The notes under the pieces are model-generated. The model saw only the letters and a program-made list of their open reading frames with translations. It was not told the DNA's origin and made no database searches. A program made the translations under genes and the position numbers. From Paramacrobiotus metropolitanus (taxonomy: Eukaryota; Tardigrada; Eutardigrada; Parachela; Macrobiotidae): a stretch of DNA of 64,000 nucleotides. The first letter of the stretch is position 1. Each line of letters starts with the position of its first letter. This document shows, in pieces, positions 35,864 through 46,818 of the stretch. The DNA is taken from contig NW_026570269.1 of assembly GCF_019649055.1 (NCBI RefSeq), forward strand, positions 62,001 to 126,000, in the 5' to 3' direction.

Positions 35864-37966
35864 AATTGGCGAGCCGGGAACGGCAGAGATCAAGGAGGAA
35901 CTGAGCGGGACCCACAGGGAGCACAGACGCACGGGAAGGGCGGAAAGTGTGGGGCTTTGCGCGGCTGTGAATAATCGGAATGAGCTGTGCTAGTAGCTAT
36001 GTAGCGTTATCTGGCAATGTCGCAATAGTGCGCTGCTGCAGCACGATAGGAGATAACTTGGGCGATAGGCGGCTCCGCGCTGTTCCAACAACGACCGGGG
36101 CAATAAAGCTAAGGTTTACGACGGTTTGATGGATAATATTTGGCGATATGGAGGGAATTATGAAATGGCTCGAGAAATATCGGATAGAAAAACACCGATG
36201 TTATAGTCTGCAGGGAAAACGGGTGCCATCACCAGCCGTAGTTTACCGATTATTCATTGCACGATGCCAAACCTGATTACTGTATTCAGTCGCCCTTGGC
36301 GTGAGACATATGGCGAGCCGGTTGGTGCACGGTAGGCCATACGTGCAAAACGGGTCGTATGGACGTGCTCCCCTTGAATGCAGCGAACGGTTCCGGTTCA
36401 ATATTAATTTTTAACTTGCAAGGTAATATTATGTATTATCCCAATGTCCGCGTTCTCGTGTGGAATTGTGCCGTAGTATTCCAAAGTGTTCCAAGTGTCA
36501 AAAGCATCTGTGGTAATGCGCATGACGAAAAGACACAATAATCTACCCTAGTGTATTTGAGGTCCTGACCGGAAGTGCCGAAATTGCCGAATAAATTGTC
36601 GGGAATTAACTTTTCTCAGTTTTGGTTTATACTCGGACTCTAGATAATTTTAATACTTAACAGACTTTAATTACTGTATAAGTACGTAAATGGATCGATA
36701 GAAGTACATGTCCTTACAAGCTTAATACTTGAAGCTGTTTTGTCCTATCGATCTCCAAAACAGATGCGGCAAGCTATTACGCCTGTGTAAAATATGTTTA
36801 TAATATAATATAATATATTACATTATTAATGTAATCGTAGTCTTTCTCTGGGTCCTGAGCGACGTGTACCGTACTTTTCAGCAATTTGCAGACTACAGAG
36901 ACGCATTGTTGTCGAGACTCAAAGCATGGTATGTATATAGGAGATAAGCAAGGTATCCCTTTACTGGTATACAATGTACCTTGCTCAAAGTGTGCCTTTT
37001 TTTTCTACATACTTATTACTGTGACGCTACAGCTTTAGCGTCATATAGGTAGCAAGTATCAACCACAGTTGTTCGTTTATAGTTTGTTATTTATCGTTGA
37101 TTTTTATCACCTTATACTGTACATAAATTAAAATAGTAGAATAATATGTAAAACTATTGTTGCAAAATGTCCGTAAGTGTATTCTGATATTGAGACACGT
37201 ACAGTAATTATTGCAATAATAAGAGTACTTACAAGTACTTACTGTGCAAAACCCAGAGCACGCTGCTTTACCGCTGCATTTGTGGGATATATTGATGCGG
37301 AGAAGTTTACAGTGTAAACAAACTGCATGAGGTTTGCACAAAGGGACACATTTCATTAAATCTGCATTTAAAAAGTTGAAAATGTTACTGTGTGCAGAGG
37401 GAGTATTGACTCTTATACAAACAGAAGCGTCAGAAGAATTTATACTTGATAAATCCTCGTAGACAGCTTGCTGTGTTTGATTGAAAAGGACAACTTGCAA
37501 GGTATGTCAATAATGTCAATATGGTCGGCATGTCGAGGTAAATATCTTTGAACGCGGCACATGCAGGGCACAATAAGCATTCGTATATGTTATTGGACAC
37601 AAGCTGCCGAATGTCCATACAAATTTACAGCCAATCAGAGCAACTTCCGAAATAGCCCATATCTGCATGCTTATCATGGCGCAACTATCGACTCGCTCTT
37701 GGTAGCTGCTAAAATTAGGAGGAGTAAGTTTTCGAAGCCAGAGTTAATAATGACCAATTACCCTGTGCACGCATAGTTGATTTATTACAACTTATTTTAT
37801 ATACAAATCGCTTTGCCGGATGACCTTTACTATTGTTTTCTTTCTGTACAACAAACAGTAACTGCAGTTACTGCACAGTTGGCTTGTTGTTGCTGCATTT
37901 GGTGCTCATTTCAAGCGAACGTATTCACGCCATTTCGCCCTAGCTAGCTGCACGAGTTTTGCAAAG
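35864..37966. other. Divergent intergenic region
   Basis: Separates the ATPase beta gene (minus) from the Nervy/ETO gene (plus), so it should contain both promoters. I see an AT-rich stretch near 36790-36830 but no motif I can name. Confidence 0.45.
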
Positions 37967-40900
37967 ATGGATGAACTATCCAGCACCCGTCATTCATCGC
38001 CCGCAAGTTGTGGGTCCTGTTATACTTCCAGTAGATGCAGCTCTGTAATTTCCTCCTTGATTGTCGATGATCCATCTGATTTGTCCGTCGAGTGTGCAAC
38101 AAAAGCCATGGATGTTCCAGAGATTTGTTCAGAGGATAGGAAAGCCGGTACGTAAGCCCACTCAAAAGCACCGCTTCTCACCGTTAGCCGTATATCCAAA
38201 GAAGTGCTTTCACTGACAATCCACAAGCCGCGATCATGATCAGTAGATCCGCGTCTTTTATGAATAGTAACGTACGAGTATTAAAGAGTCCAATTAAAGG
38301 AGGAATGCATTCAATTTATTTTTTCTATATATTTAGTCAAATTTCAGTAGTAATCTACTGTTCCATCCGTACTAAAATAATCACGTAACCTTACGTATTT
38401 ATTGCTGCGCCGAGACATCAAATCATGTACAGAGTACAGCATATCCTGTAAATAGCCGGATATTTGCTGCAGGAGATATTACCATCTCGGTCGGCAAGCA
38501 AAATTTAATATTTTGCATGTGTGCAGAGTGCAGACTTAAAAATTTGAGCGAAAATGTTATACAACTTTGATCGCAGGTTCATTTGACACCAGAATCTAGC
38601 CAGTCGAAATCGACAACAGCGGTAAGACCGAAAGAATGGCGTAACACCAATGAATTAAAGAAGCGAGCGTTTTTGATGTCCCCAGATATACATAAAATGA
38701 TGATAATATCATTTACATGTAGCGCTGGATGTAGCGCCGATGTAGAGCCTTTATAAGGACGATCTGCGATATTATCGCATCGTAAATTCTTAATTAAGAT
38801 ATTTGTGTTGCATTTGGGTAAACGAAATTAATTTTTTTCACCAAGATCCATTTTATTACCAGATGCTTACCGGATGTCGACGGTGACTGGCCGATGATTA
38901 GTCACTCCGACTCACTCGCACTGTATCCAGAAAAAAACTCTTTATCAAATTTCAGTTCACGCGTATAGTGTTCTCTGTATGTTCCGCAATCTGGTTGAGA
39001 TTTGTTCTTGACCGCTAAATGATAACATGGGTCACGGCGGCATTGCATTTGCTAATCGACGTGCTACCAGCGGCACGCGTATCATGAAATTAGGGTACTT
39101 ATGATGCGCACCAAAAAGACTCACAGATAATCAGGACTCAGGATAATGAAATTCTATTTAAAGGTAAAAGCAATATCGACAAGTGCAAAACTGACGGTGA
39201 GAGTGGATCATTTGGGAGTTACCATATATACAGTCGTACCACATCTGACCCTGAATATTTAAGTACTACGGTAGTACTTAAACAGTCAACGAAATGAATA
39301 CGAACCGACATCCATGTGGGGATGCAGAAGGCATCCATGCACCGAGAGAACACGAAACCACAAAAATAAGCACAGTTATACAGGGAAAAATTATGTAGAT
39401 AAAACGAGTGAATGGGTGAACTTTTTTGAGGGGCATCAGCTGTAAAGGGTAGTCATGATATTAGGGATAAGTAACTCGAAGAATTGGAGGCTTACAGCCT
39501 TCGGACTGCAACCGCAATACTTAATAATCTCGCAGAATACGAAGGGCTTCTAAAATTTCTGTTTTAGTTGAAGGACGTTTTTTTCGGGCAAGAGTACATG
39601 TAACCAATTTGCATCGATCATAATCGCCATACAATGGCCGCTTATCGTCGGCAAGTCGTCGGCACTGGTTAATTCTGGTTCTGCTTTCCAACAGTTGCAG
39701 AAAATCCGCCTATCAGCACTGCGGCACCACTTGACCTTTCGAAGCATCATGCGCCTCGCACGCAGCCAAATATCTGGGCTCCGTACGAAAACGTTATAGC
39801 GGCCGGTGCTTGTAATGGTGACTCAGGATCTGATGGGGTCGATGTGGATATTGTACTTCCGGCGACATGTGGTGCCCGACAGCTGAATAAACTGAAACGC
39901 TTTCTTACCAGCATCCAGCAGGCTGCAGCTGACGTCTCCAGTGGCAGTGCGGAGCAAGTGCGACTGGCCATATGGAGTCTAGTGGTAAGTTTACATATTC
40001 TTTTAAAAATTAGGATCGAACTAGCCAACTAGGAGAACATTTAAATTTGGGTTAATTTCAAAAGCAGGTCTGCACGACCCCAAAAAACACAAAATTATAG
40101 GTTTCTAATTGGAAGTTTTGCCCTTACACTTATCATAACGCGCAGGATAGGATTATATATGGGAGTCGTTAAGGTAATAAATATGAATGAATATTTAAAT
40201 TTGCATTAAAGCCGTTTTCTCTATGATAATCCATATTTTTATTAGCTGCGAAGAGCTAATCTGTATTTTCCGCAGAATGCATGCTTTACCGATAGCAAGT
40301 TTTTTTAGTTACCATACAATTAGGTGCAAACGTGGCACTTTAAACTTTCTCAAATTCGCTATTATGGTTTTCGGTTTTTGGTATGCTTTCCGGCAAACCC
40401 TTTTCTGATTATGTAATTCTTTATGCGGCCAGTGCGAACGCATTTAACGCCGGTCTTCTTTAATTTGAATGCAGAACAATAAAATCAGCGCTGAAGAATT
40501 TGTATCACATGTCCAGTCTGCCGATGTGCCGCTTAAGCGCTTCATCGTTCCATTCGTCAAGGCCAATCTTCCCCATCTGCAACGGGAGCTTCTTCTTTTA
40601 TCTCAACACACCCAGTTGCTGACCCGAACACCGGAAAACTTGATGGGTCCAAACAAGGATCAGTTTACCGGCTCAGCTAACGAAATCCCGATATCGCCTT
40701 CAATACATCGCGAGCCAGCATCGTAAGTGCTACAGTAGACTATGATACTGTATACGAGTGCATTACTTCTGCACTGACTGAAAACTTTAACTCGAAATTA
40801 ACACAAGTAACCTGTGCAAAAAGGTGCGTGTCCACGAGCGCAATGTTCCCTCAATTATTCCACCATCTGCGAACTGGGCGGGATGAAAAACCGCTAAGCA

Positions 40901-41909
40901 AAGGTCAACGTGATGCAAAACCGCTGGTACAGACAAATGTTGCCGCCGACACACAACGGAAGTCGCAGTTTGCTGACCTGAACCGGCTGGACAACATTCC
41001 CCTGCGTGTAGCGAATCTTGCACAACGTCTGAATCATCTCTTACAGTGGTATGCATTTGAAAAAGCAGAAACGAGCAAAATGTTTACCAACAGTCCGAAA
41101 TCAAACGAACTGGAGCAATACAGAAAATCCTGGGCGCAGTGGCTGGCAATGCATAATTTAACGAGAATGGAATCAGGTACTAGCTTACGTGAAAAGCACA
41201 CGAATTACAAATAATAAATTTCGCAAAGCTTCGACGGCATAATCCTTTTGACTCGCAACGGGTACGGCTAACATCTCGGCAAAAATGTCACCTTTATCAT
41301 GACACCTTTTTTCCCGGTCCGATGAGCCCCCGTAAAAGCTAATGTACCGCCATAATACCGAAGGCATTTATCTTTTTTCGAACAGAAAGCATGACAGTTG
41401 AACTGGCTATGCTCTCGACTATAACCGGACAACACGACATTATCAACCAAATCCATAAATCGCTTATGACTCTGAAAACTCAACTGGATCATTCAACAGC
41501 GCATATGCGAGAAGCTGAACACTTTTTGAAAATTCAAAATTCCGCTGCACCAGCAATGACTACCAGTAGTATGGCAACAACTTCTGGTGAAAAGGTTAGC
41601 AAAGCATTATACTTTAAAATTGCAAAGCATCGGCAAAGCAAATCTCTGCCTTTTACTGGGGTTTTTTTTCTAATCCTTCTTCGGAGAACCGAGCAGCATA
41701 AAACATATAAACCGGTGTTTGGCATTGATTTGTAGAAAGGCTTTGCAGCCGTGCGAGAGCCGTGCTGGAGTTGTGGACGACCGGCAAAAAAGCTCTGTGC
41801 CGGTTGCCAGAAAGCAAAGTACTGCGAGCGGAATTGTCAGGAAGATGACTGGCCCGTGCACGGACGCAACTGTAAAGTGGCCACACTACTTCCGCCACGA
41901 AATCTCTAG
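37967..41909 (+). CDS. nvy: Nervy / ETO (MTG, RUNX1T1-type) transcriptional corepressor
   Basis: This is a nuclear scaffold that links DNA-bound factors to histone deacetylase complexes. Six exons fit with GT-AG ends and consistent phases: 37967-38147, 39695-39984, 40475-40722, 40824-41176, 41386-41594 and 41736-41909. The TAFH/NHR1 domain is split between exons 2 and 3 (LNKLKRFLTSIQQ; FIVPFVKANLPHLQRELL). Exon 4 has a helical segment (RLNHLLQWYAFEKAE) in the position of the NHR2 oligomerisation helix. Exon 5 is a predicted coiled coil (NHR3-like). Exon 6 is the C-terminal MYND zinc finger: CWSCG, CAGCQKAKYC, C, then W..H...C, ending 12 residues before the stop. The exon 4 acceptor is weak (CAAAAAG), and intron 1 is 1.5 kb. 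Length is near 484 residues, short for the family but complete in domains. Confidence 0.88.
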
Positions 41910-42901
41910 ATTTCCTTCTTGTGAGTGGTACGGAACGGTTACGTAGGTGCTGGAATGTTGCGTGCATGACCATATGGTTATGGTTGTTGTTAATAGTAAT
42001 CGTGTTCATGTGATTCACTTGTCAGTGGATTTGTGCTGCATGATTCTTCAGTATGCTCGCATTGTGATGCGTGACACCCTTTTTTCTACGCATATGTACA
42101 GTTAAATCATAAAACGCGGCATACCGCTTATGGTACTGGCGAAGCATTATACGTACAGTCTACAGATACTCAGGATTACATGTTTCAAAACAAATTCCGC
42201 ACACAAGCAAATCTACCAGACTCTGGAAACACGACAAACAAGACTGACGAAAATCCAAAAGACAGAACCCACACATGCTACACAAACTAGTTCTATGGCT
42301 GAATGCCCAAACGCAAAGCGTTGAATTACTAGCCCCAGATTACATCGTGCGTAACAAGCAAGAGGTCCGGCTCGCATTGTTAGTTTAAAATTTATCTCAA
42401 TTGTCAGTTTCGCCAACCGTCCAGGTGACTTCATAAAACGTATGTACCCACAATACTCTTTTTTTTGCAAGCCGGTTAGGGTGCAGTGTGCATTCTCTTA
42501 AATCGTTTAAATACTGCGCATATTTTATCTGTGTTGCAAACCCAAGTGCTTGTATTGTACGCCTCTGTACAACAACCTACCCGGGTAGTTTGTCTGATTT
42601 TATTGGACTCGCTTAATTACATGCTCAGTACAATGTCGATACTGCTTATAAAAGTCTCAGCGTAGATTTATTAGCGGAGCTTCTGGCCAGCAGATAGAAT
42701 CTGCAAGCGAGCAATTATCGGAATGGAAGAAGTAGGTACAATAATATTTGAAAGTTAAATCCGGTCAAACAAAATTATACAGGCTACAGAGAATGTCGCA
42801 CGTGCGAAAAATACGGAGATCTAGAGGTCAACCAGGTTAGAAAACCAGGTTCGAAATATCGCAGTGTTCGTTAATGTACAATATCGTAGTTCGTTCTTTG
42901 A
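41910..42901. other. Convergent intergenic region
   Basis: About 1 kb between the Nervy/ETO stop and the 3' end of the interrupted Gly/Tyr-rich gene. No gene or repeat recognised. Confidence 0.45.
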
Positions 42902-43010
42902 CTAATAGCCACCGTAACCACCCGAAGAGGCCGATCCATAACCGGATGATGAGCCGTAACTAGAGGCGGACGATCCATAACTGGACCCGTAACTCGTCGA
43001 CACCGGTGTA

Positions 43011-43016
43011 CTGACC
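43011..43016. repeat. Target-site duplication, left copy
   Basis: CTGACC immediately outside the left inverted repeat; the same six bases flank the right repeat. Six base pairs is the duplication size of Polinton integrases. Confidence 0.95.
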
Positions 43017-43129
43017 AGAAGAGAAGTAGTAACAACAGCGGTTGATGGTAGTAACAATAGCGGGCTCTCCTATTGGTCGGTTTGGCCTAAGTACCGCCCC
43101 CATGCACTGGAGGGTGTACGAATAGCGGA
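43017..43129. repeat. Left terminal inverted repeat (113 bp)
   Basis: Matches the reverse complement of 63201-63313 with one mismatch (G at 43116). Near-identity of the arms argues for a recent or still maintained element. Confidence 0.97.
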
Positions 43130-43441
43130 ACGGCCGGTTTAACTTGTATGCCGCCTACAATCTACTGTGTACAATAGCGTACAGGCCATGTACTGTGTAC
43201 AATAGCGTACAGACATGCTGTACTGTAAACGAATAGCGTACAGACCATTTAACCTATTCTGGCTGTACTGTGTACAATAGCGTATTAGCTTGTACACTGT
43301 CTATGATTAGCCCCTTTCTTTTGTTTGATTTCCCCCACCCTCTTTTTTTTTTGTTTTGTTTTATTCAATCAGAGATTAGCAAAACAGCATTCCGCTGATC
43401 TGGATAGTCAATATAGTAAATCGAAATAGCAGAAGTCAGTA
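43130..43441. repeat. Left sub-terminal region with iterated TGTACAATAGCGTACAG units
   Basis: Four units of the form TGTACAATAGCGTA, or the variant AACGAATAGCGTA, occur at roughly 30-bp spacing between 43165 and 43285. Related units lie inside the right end (63100-63215) in inverted orientation. The remainder is non-coding sequence 3' of the BIR gene. Confidence 0.75.
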
Positions 43442-44032
43442 TTAAACATCAGTGCTACACGGACAACAAGACACAACAGATTTTTCGTATTTCTTTTGAG
43501 TTTCTTCAATGAATGTCGATCCTTTCGTCTCCGTAAGGTACGGGCATTTTGGATACCATCGGGCATGTTCTACCCAAGGTACATCAGTTGCTTCCCAATT
43601 GTGAATTCGGCCGCCGCAGTGAAAACAACGAACGCAATCACCATTTCCTTCGTAATAGAATCCAGCGTGTGCCATGTCTCGTGGATGTTGCTGCTTGCTT
43701 ACAGGCCATTCGGCATAACTGGCAAAACGTGTCTTGTAATCTTGCATTTCTGGCGCAGCGAAAAGCAAATCATGTTGTGAACCAAAGTCATCCTCACCAG
43801 CAGCCATTGCCTGTGAGTTAGGGCAATCCGGACGCTCAAACAGATGCCGATAGAAAGGCTTATACCGAGAATTGGGCCAATCGCCCATAACATGGCCGCA
43901 ATACACACAGTGAATTTCGTCGTACACGCCCTTGTAAAAGAATCCATCAAACGCCAGTCGTGCTATGGAATACTCAGTACATGGCCAGTTGACAAAGCTG
44001 TTGCAGCGGTTATCTACGTCTGACATATCCAT
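43442..44032 (-). CDS. Double-BIR protein (IAP-like)
   Basis: 196 residues from the first ATG (44032). It contains two BIR zinc domains. BIR1, about residues 8-70, has FVNWP, GFFY.G, CVYCG and an H...C pair ending RPDCPN. BIR2, about 100-170, is complete, with RFASYAEWP, AHAGFYYEGNGDCVRCFHC, GGRIHNWEATD and a final H...C (EHARWYPKCPYL). There is no RING or CARD. BIR proteins in animal DNA viruses and Polintons are usually caspase or cell-death inhibitors; that role here is inference. The zinc ligands (CxxC...H...C) are intact in both repeats. It is the last gene before the left terminus. Confidence 0.92.
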   Translation of the reverse strand: MDMSDVDNRCNSFVNWPCTEYSIARLAFDGFFYKGVYDEIHCVYCGHVMGDWPNSRYKPFYRHLFERPDCPNSQAMAAGEDDFGSQHDLLFAAPEMQDYKTRFASYAEWPVSKQQHPRDMAHAGFYYEGNGDCVRCFHCGGRIHNWEATDVPWVEHARWYPKCPYLTETKGSTFIEETQKKYEKSVVSCCPCSTDV

Positions 44033-44119
44033 TTTCAAGAAGTGTTTTACCGGTTATCTGCCATAGCCGTTCCTAGATGGATAGAGGAAGCAAATGCAGG
44101 CAGACATCTGTCATCTTGT

Positions 44120-44524
44120 TTAGCTGGCCGCTTCCACGATCTGTATGATTGTGAATACAGACAACTTGATTTGGCGATCTTGTTGTCTGAACTCAACTGA
44201 CGGAGTATACATGGAAGCTACAGGATTCAACTTGATCTCCAAATTTTTATTCAGTCTGTAGGTATAATCAGATTCTTCAAGATCCGGAGTATACCATTCT
44301 GTTCGCACCATCCACTCTAAGAATTCCAAGTCGCGCTTGGTCAAAGTTATTCCGGTTCGTTTAGCTTCCCTGTAACCGTGCTCATCCACCGATGGCACAT
44401 CTCTTGCCAAAACCATTTTGCCTGCGGTATAATGCCAAAAAACAAATGTTTTGCCATTTCCAAAGCGATAAGTCCTGATCCCCTCATAGCCGGGGTAGCT
44501 AATTTCTACCAAATTCGATTCCAT
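44120..44524 (-). CDS. Accessory protein, related-family member 1
   Basis: 134 residues, ATG at 44522-44524. The sequence has a beta-rich first half (YRFGNGKTFVFWHY, KMVLARDVP), a segment AKRTGITLTKRDLEFLEWM, and a hydrophobic end (LSVFTIIQIVEA). The layout, aromatic strand, then VLAR, then Arg/Lys-x-Gly-Ile-x-Leu, then a helix, recurs in the proteins at 44692, 45285, 54263 and 56020. The Lys/Arg-x-Gly-Ile-x-Leu step resembles the core of PC4/SUB1 single-strand DNA-binding coactivators, but this is a visual resemblance only. One of the three conserved promoter blocks lies about 110-140 bp upstream (44631-44661). Confidence 0.7.
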   Translation of the reverse strand: MESNLVEISYPGYEGIRTYRFGNGKTFVFWHYTAGKMVLARDVPSVDEHGYREAKRTGITLTKRDLEFLEWMVRTEWYTPDLEESDYTYRLNKNLEIKLNPVASMYTPSVEFRQQDRQIKLSVFTIIQIVEAAS

Positions 44525-44630
44525 ATTAGCGTAGTAGTTTTGCTAACTGTGTATGTGTCTGTGTGTGTCTCCTTAATGCAAAGAAGGTTCCCAAAATAGC
44601 AACGATGTCAGCTTGTCCGTCAATTATTCT

Positions 44631-44661
44631 GACAAGCTAAGACCGTCACTAATTTGGGGCA
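44631..44661 (-). promoter_or_regulatory. Shared upstream block, copy A
   Basis: GACAAGCTAA then, at fixed spacing, ATTTGGGGCA (plus-strand reading), upstream of the gene starting at 44524. Flanked by a CCCAAAA box at 44590-44596 and by a run of 19 T at 44670-44688. Same arrangement at 52735 and 54181. Confidence 0.7.
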
Positions 44662-44691
44662 GCGCCCTCTTTTTTTTTTTTTTTTTTTCTT

Positions 44692-45138
44692 TTACAAAGT
44701 AACAATATCGGCTAATGTCGCACATAGTCCACGAAACTGAACAAGAGTTAGATCCAAAGGCACATTCCCAGCACTACTGATGCGCACGCAGTCTGTCTGC
44801 GAACAGCGTGGTCTAAAGCGGATCCGAACAGATTTCCCTGTGGCATCCCTGATCCGATAACACTGAGTTTTTCGTGTGGTGATGGCACGATTCCACAGTC
44901 GAAGAAATGAGTCGTCTTCATGCATTTCTATCATGCGTTTAACAACGGTATCATCATACTCGCCGATGGTTCGTACAAGACTCCAACTGGATATGTGTGT
45001 AACCAGTGAAGCGATAATAAGATGCTGATCTAATGGTCTGAAACCGACACGTATACTGTCGCTTAACCAAAACCATAATACATCGTCAGCGCTGCAGCAA
45101 AACGGCAAAGAAGAATCGTCATTCCCATCAGACTCCAT
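44692..45138 (-). CDS. Accessory protein, related-family member 2
   Basis: 148 residues from the ATG at 45138. An in-frame extension upstream lacks a good start and contains an acceptor (TCTGTCTTCAG) just before this ATG, so a 5' untranslated intron with donor near 45281 is likely. Contains LWFWLSDSIRVGF, CYRIRDATGKSVRIRF and a C-terminus VPLDLTLVQFRGLCATLADIV that matches GPLELSVLEFRILCATLMTLV of the neighbouring gene at 45285. The poly-A tract on the coding strand begins two bases after its stop codon. Confidence 0.65.
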   Translation of the reverse strand: MESDGNDDSSLPFCCSADDVLWFWLSDSIRVGFRPLDQHLIIASLVTHISSWSLVRTIGEYDDTVVKRMIEMHEDDSFLRLWNRAITTRKTQCYRIRDATGKSVRIRFRPRCSQTDCVRISSAGNVPLDLTLVQFRGLCATLADIVTL

Positions 45139-45284
45139 GATTGCTGCTGAAGACAGAAAATGTTGTAAATGACTATTTCTTGCTAGTCTTCCTTGATATC
45201 GACGCGTACGCAAAAACAGCTATACATCTGACACTGAAAACTTATATGCTTTCTCCCATTAAGTTCTGACAAGCGTGCTTACCA

Positions 45285-45746
45285 TTACTGATCAACCAGA
45301 GTCATTAGAGTTGCGCAAAGGATTCGAAACTCCAACACAGAAAGTTCCAAAGGTCCACCATCGGTTGGGCGTATAATGCAGATCTGTGCTTGCTCTTTCA
45401 CCGCACGTCCATTCACTTTGATGAAAATTTCTTTGCGCACGCCATCCACGATCACGCGAACTACAGGCTGCCATTTAAGAATGGACTTTCTCAACGCCTG
45501 GATCATTTCACCGCTTAACTCCATTCTGATAAATTTACGAGCCACACGAACGTCATATTCCTCCATGCTCTCTATACACTGCTCACACCCAGCACTAGTC
45601 TCATCATCTGCAGGACCGCCAGGACTGACACGCACAAGTATAAACGACTTGCTAGCTACACGCCATTCCATACGAAGAGTGTCGCTGAAGCGAAAATACT
45701 TTACGCCGTTCTCCTCTTTGCGAACAGACATGGCGTCTACAGGCAT
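45285..45746 (-). CDS. Accessory protein, related-family member 3
   Basis: 153 residues from the ATG at 45746 (MPVDAMSV). The upstream extension contains a donor (GTAAGAAGG near 45861) and an acceptor (CCATTCTAG) before the ATG, so an untranslated intron is likely. Motifs: YFRFSDTLRMEWRV, SFILVRVSPGG, a central helix and ELSVLEFRILCATLMTLV. The C-terminal 20 residues are the strongest link to the gene at 44692. Confidence 0.65.
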   Translation of the reverse strand: MPVDAMSVRKEENGVKYFRFSDTLRMEWRVASKSFILVRVSPGGPADDETSAGCEQCIESMEEYDVRVARKFIRMELSGEMIQALRKSILKWQPVVRVIVDGVRKEIFIKVNGRAVKEQAQICIIRPTDGGPLELSVLEFRILCATLMTLVDQ

Positions 45747-45899
45747 TCTCAGTGTTCTAGAATGGAAAAGGAACAGGCTGTTCAAAAAAAAAGACAGAAT
45801 GCAGCCGTTGTAATGTACAAGGCAGTTTACAGTTTGACTTCTGACCTTCTTACCTTCGTGGATTTGCACAGTCTCATCAGCTTTACTTCTGCCACTTGT

Positions 45900-46121
45900 C
45901 TAAACAGTCAGTGGTCCGTAACCAGTTATTCTGTATATTTGTTTTCCACCCAGCATGCTAGTCACGTTATGGAAGATTTTGTTGAACATGGCCTCGGGAA
46001 TCATGATGGGATCGCTGGGCAGCTGTGATGTCATCTTAATTTGAACGTACACTTCCAGTGTCCACAAAATGAGACACAATGTGGAAATAATACAGTAGAA
46101 GATGAAATCCTTTTTATCCAT
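45900..46121 (-). CDS. Small membrane protein 2
   Basis: 73 residues: MDKKDF, then one strong membrane helix (FYCIISTLCLILWTLEVYV), then a polar C-terminus with an N-glycosylation-type NVT. Its ATG overlaps the stop of the preceding small membrane gene (ATGGATAA). It is the last gene of the overlapping cluster. No family recognised; a virion-membrane or host-membrane role cannot be inferred. Confidence 0.6.
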   Translation of the reverse strand: MDKKDFIFYCIISTLCLILWTLEVYVQIKMTSQLPSDPIMIPEAMFNKIFHNVTSMLGGKQIYRITGYGPLTV

Positions 46122-46340
46122 TATAGCTTGTTGATTTATTGGTATCCGTTAGCATCATAGTGTTCAGGAACGCTTCTGTCACGTCTTTTGACGCTTTAAT
46201 ATCAATTTCCGTAATGTTTCTGTTTCCCCTTAATGGATTGATAGATTTGCAGGGGAATAGAAACTGATGAGAAGGCCAAACATGACCACCCAGAACAAGG
46301 TGGCCACGACCTGCTTTTTGTTAATTTGCGATAAGTCCAT
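46114..46340 (-). CDS. Small membrane protein 1, frame broken
   Basis: Starts at an ATG (46340) that overlaps the protease end by 20 nt. The first 34 codons give MDLSQINKK and one helix (VVATLFWVVMFGLLISFY), then a stop at 46230-46232. A second frame takes over in the same place and runs with protein-like composition (EIDIKASKDVTEAFL) to a TAA that overlaps the next ATG by eight bases. The exact gene packing on both sides supports a real gene of about 75 residues with one indel near 46240. Confidence 0.5.
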
Positions 46341-46818
46341 TTATAAAGTTGCGGTCTTTTACTCGTGTTCGCATACTGAAAAACTTGTTAATAAACTTGC
46401 ATACGAACACATCGTTCACTCCTTTATGCTTGGTTAGTGCTGACATGACATCCTTGTATGAGTATCCGTAGCAACGTAGCGTAACAAAGAACATGCAGTA
46501 CTGACCGCAGACTGTGCTGTCTACACTTTGCCGCTCCGTGTTAGATACAATGAGAAAGTCGTCACCCATCCAATTCTTGATGTGCTGTGAGTATACGGCC
46601 GGATTTTTACCATAAGAATCGAAGGCTTCTAGTATGCCTGGTGATACACAGTAAAATGCCACCCAGTGCTCGCCGCGATTGCCGTCTACCTCTGTGTTGA
46701 CAATGTAAGCACCAGGAAATTCTTTGTCCGGTAGTGTGTTTGCAGAATACACTCCCACAAAAATATCTCGGATTTTTGGGTCCTTCTGTAATGCGGCTTG
46801 GATTTGCAGGTTGTTCAT
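46321..46818 (-). CDS. Adenain-type cysteine protease (capsid maturation)
   Basis: 165 residues, with its ATG overlapping the major capsid stop (ATGA, 46815-46818). The catalytic layout of the adenovirus protease/Ulp1-like C5 family is visible: His in GEHWVAF, Asp in FDSYGKNP and the nucleophile in TVCGQYCMFF, with a Gln upstream. In Polintons and adenoviruses this enzyme cleaves capsid and core precursors during maturation. It lies directly after the capsid gene, as expected. All catalytic positions are intact. Confidence 0.92.
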   Translation of the reverse strand: MNNLQIQAALQKDPKIRDIFVGVYSANTLPDKEFPGAYIVNTEVDGNRGEHWVAFYCVSPGILEAFDSYGKNPAVYSQHIKNWMGDDFLIVSNTERQSVDSTVCGQYCMFFVTLRCYGYSYKDVMSALTKHKGVNDVFVCKFINKFFSMRTRVKDRNFINGLIAN

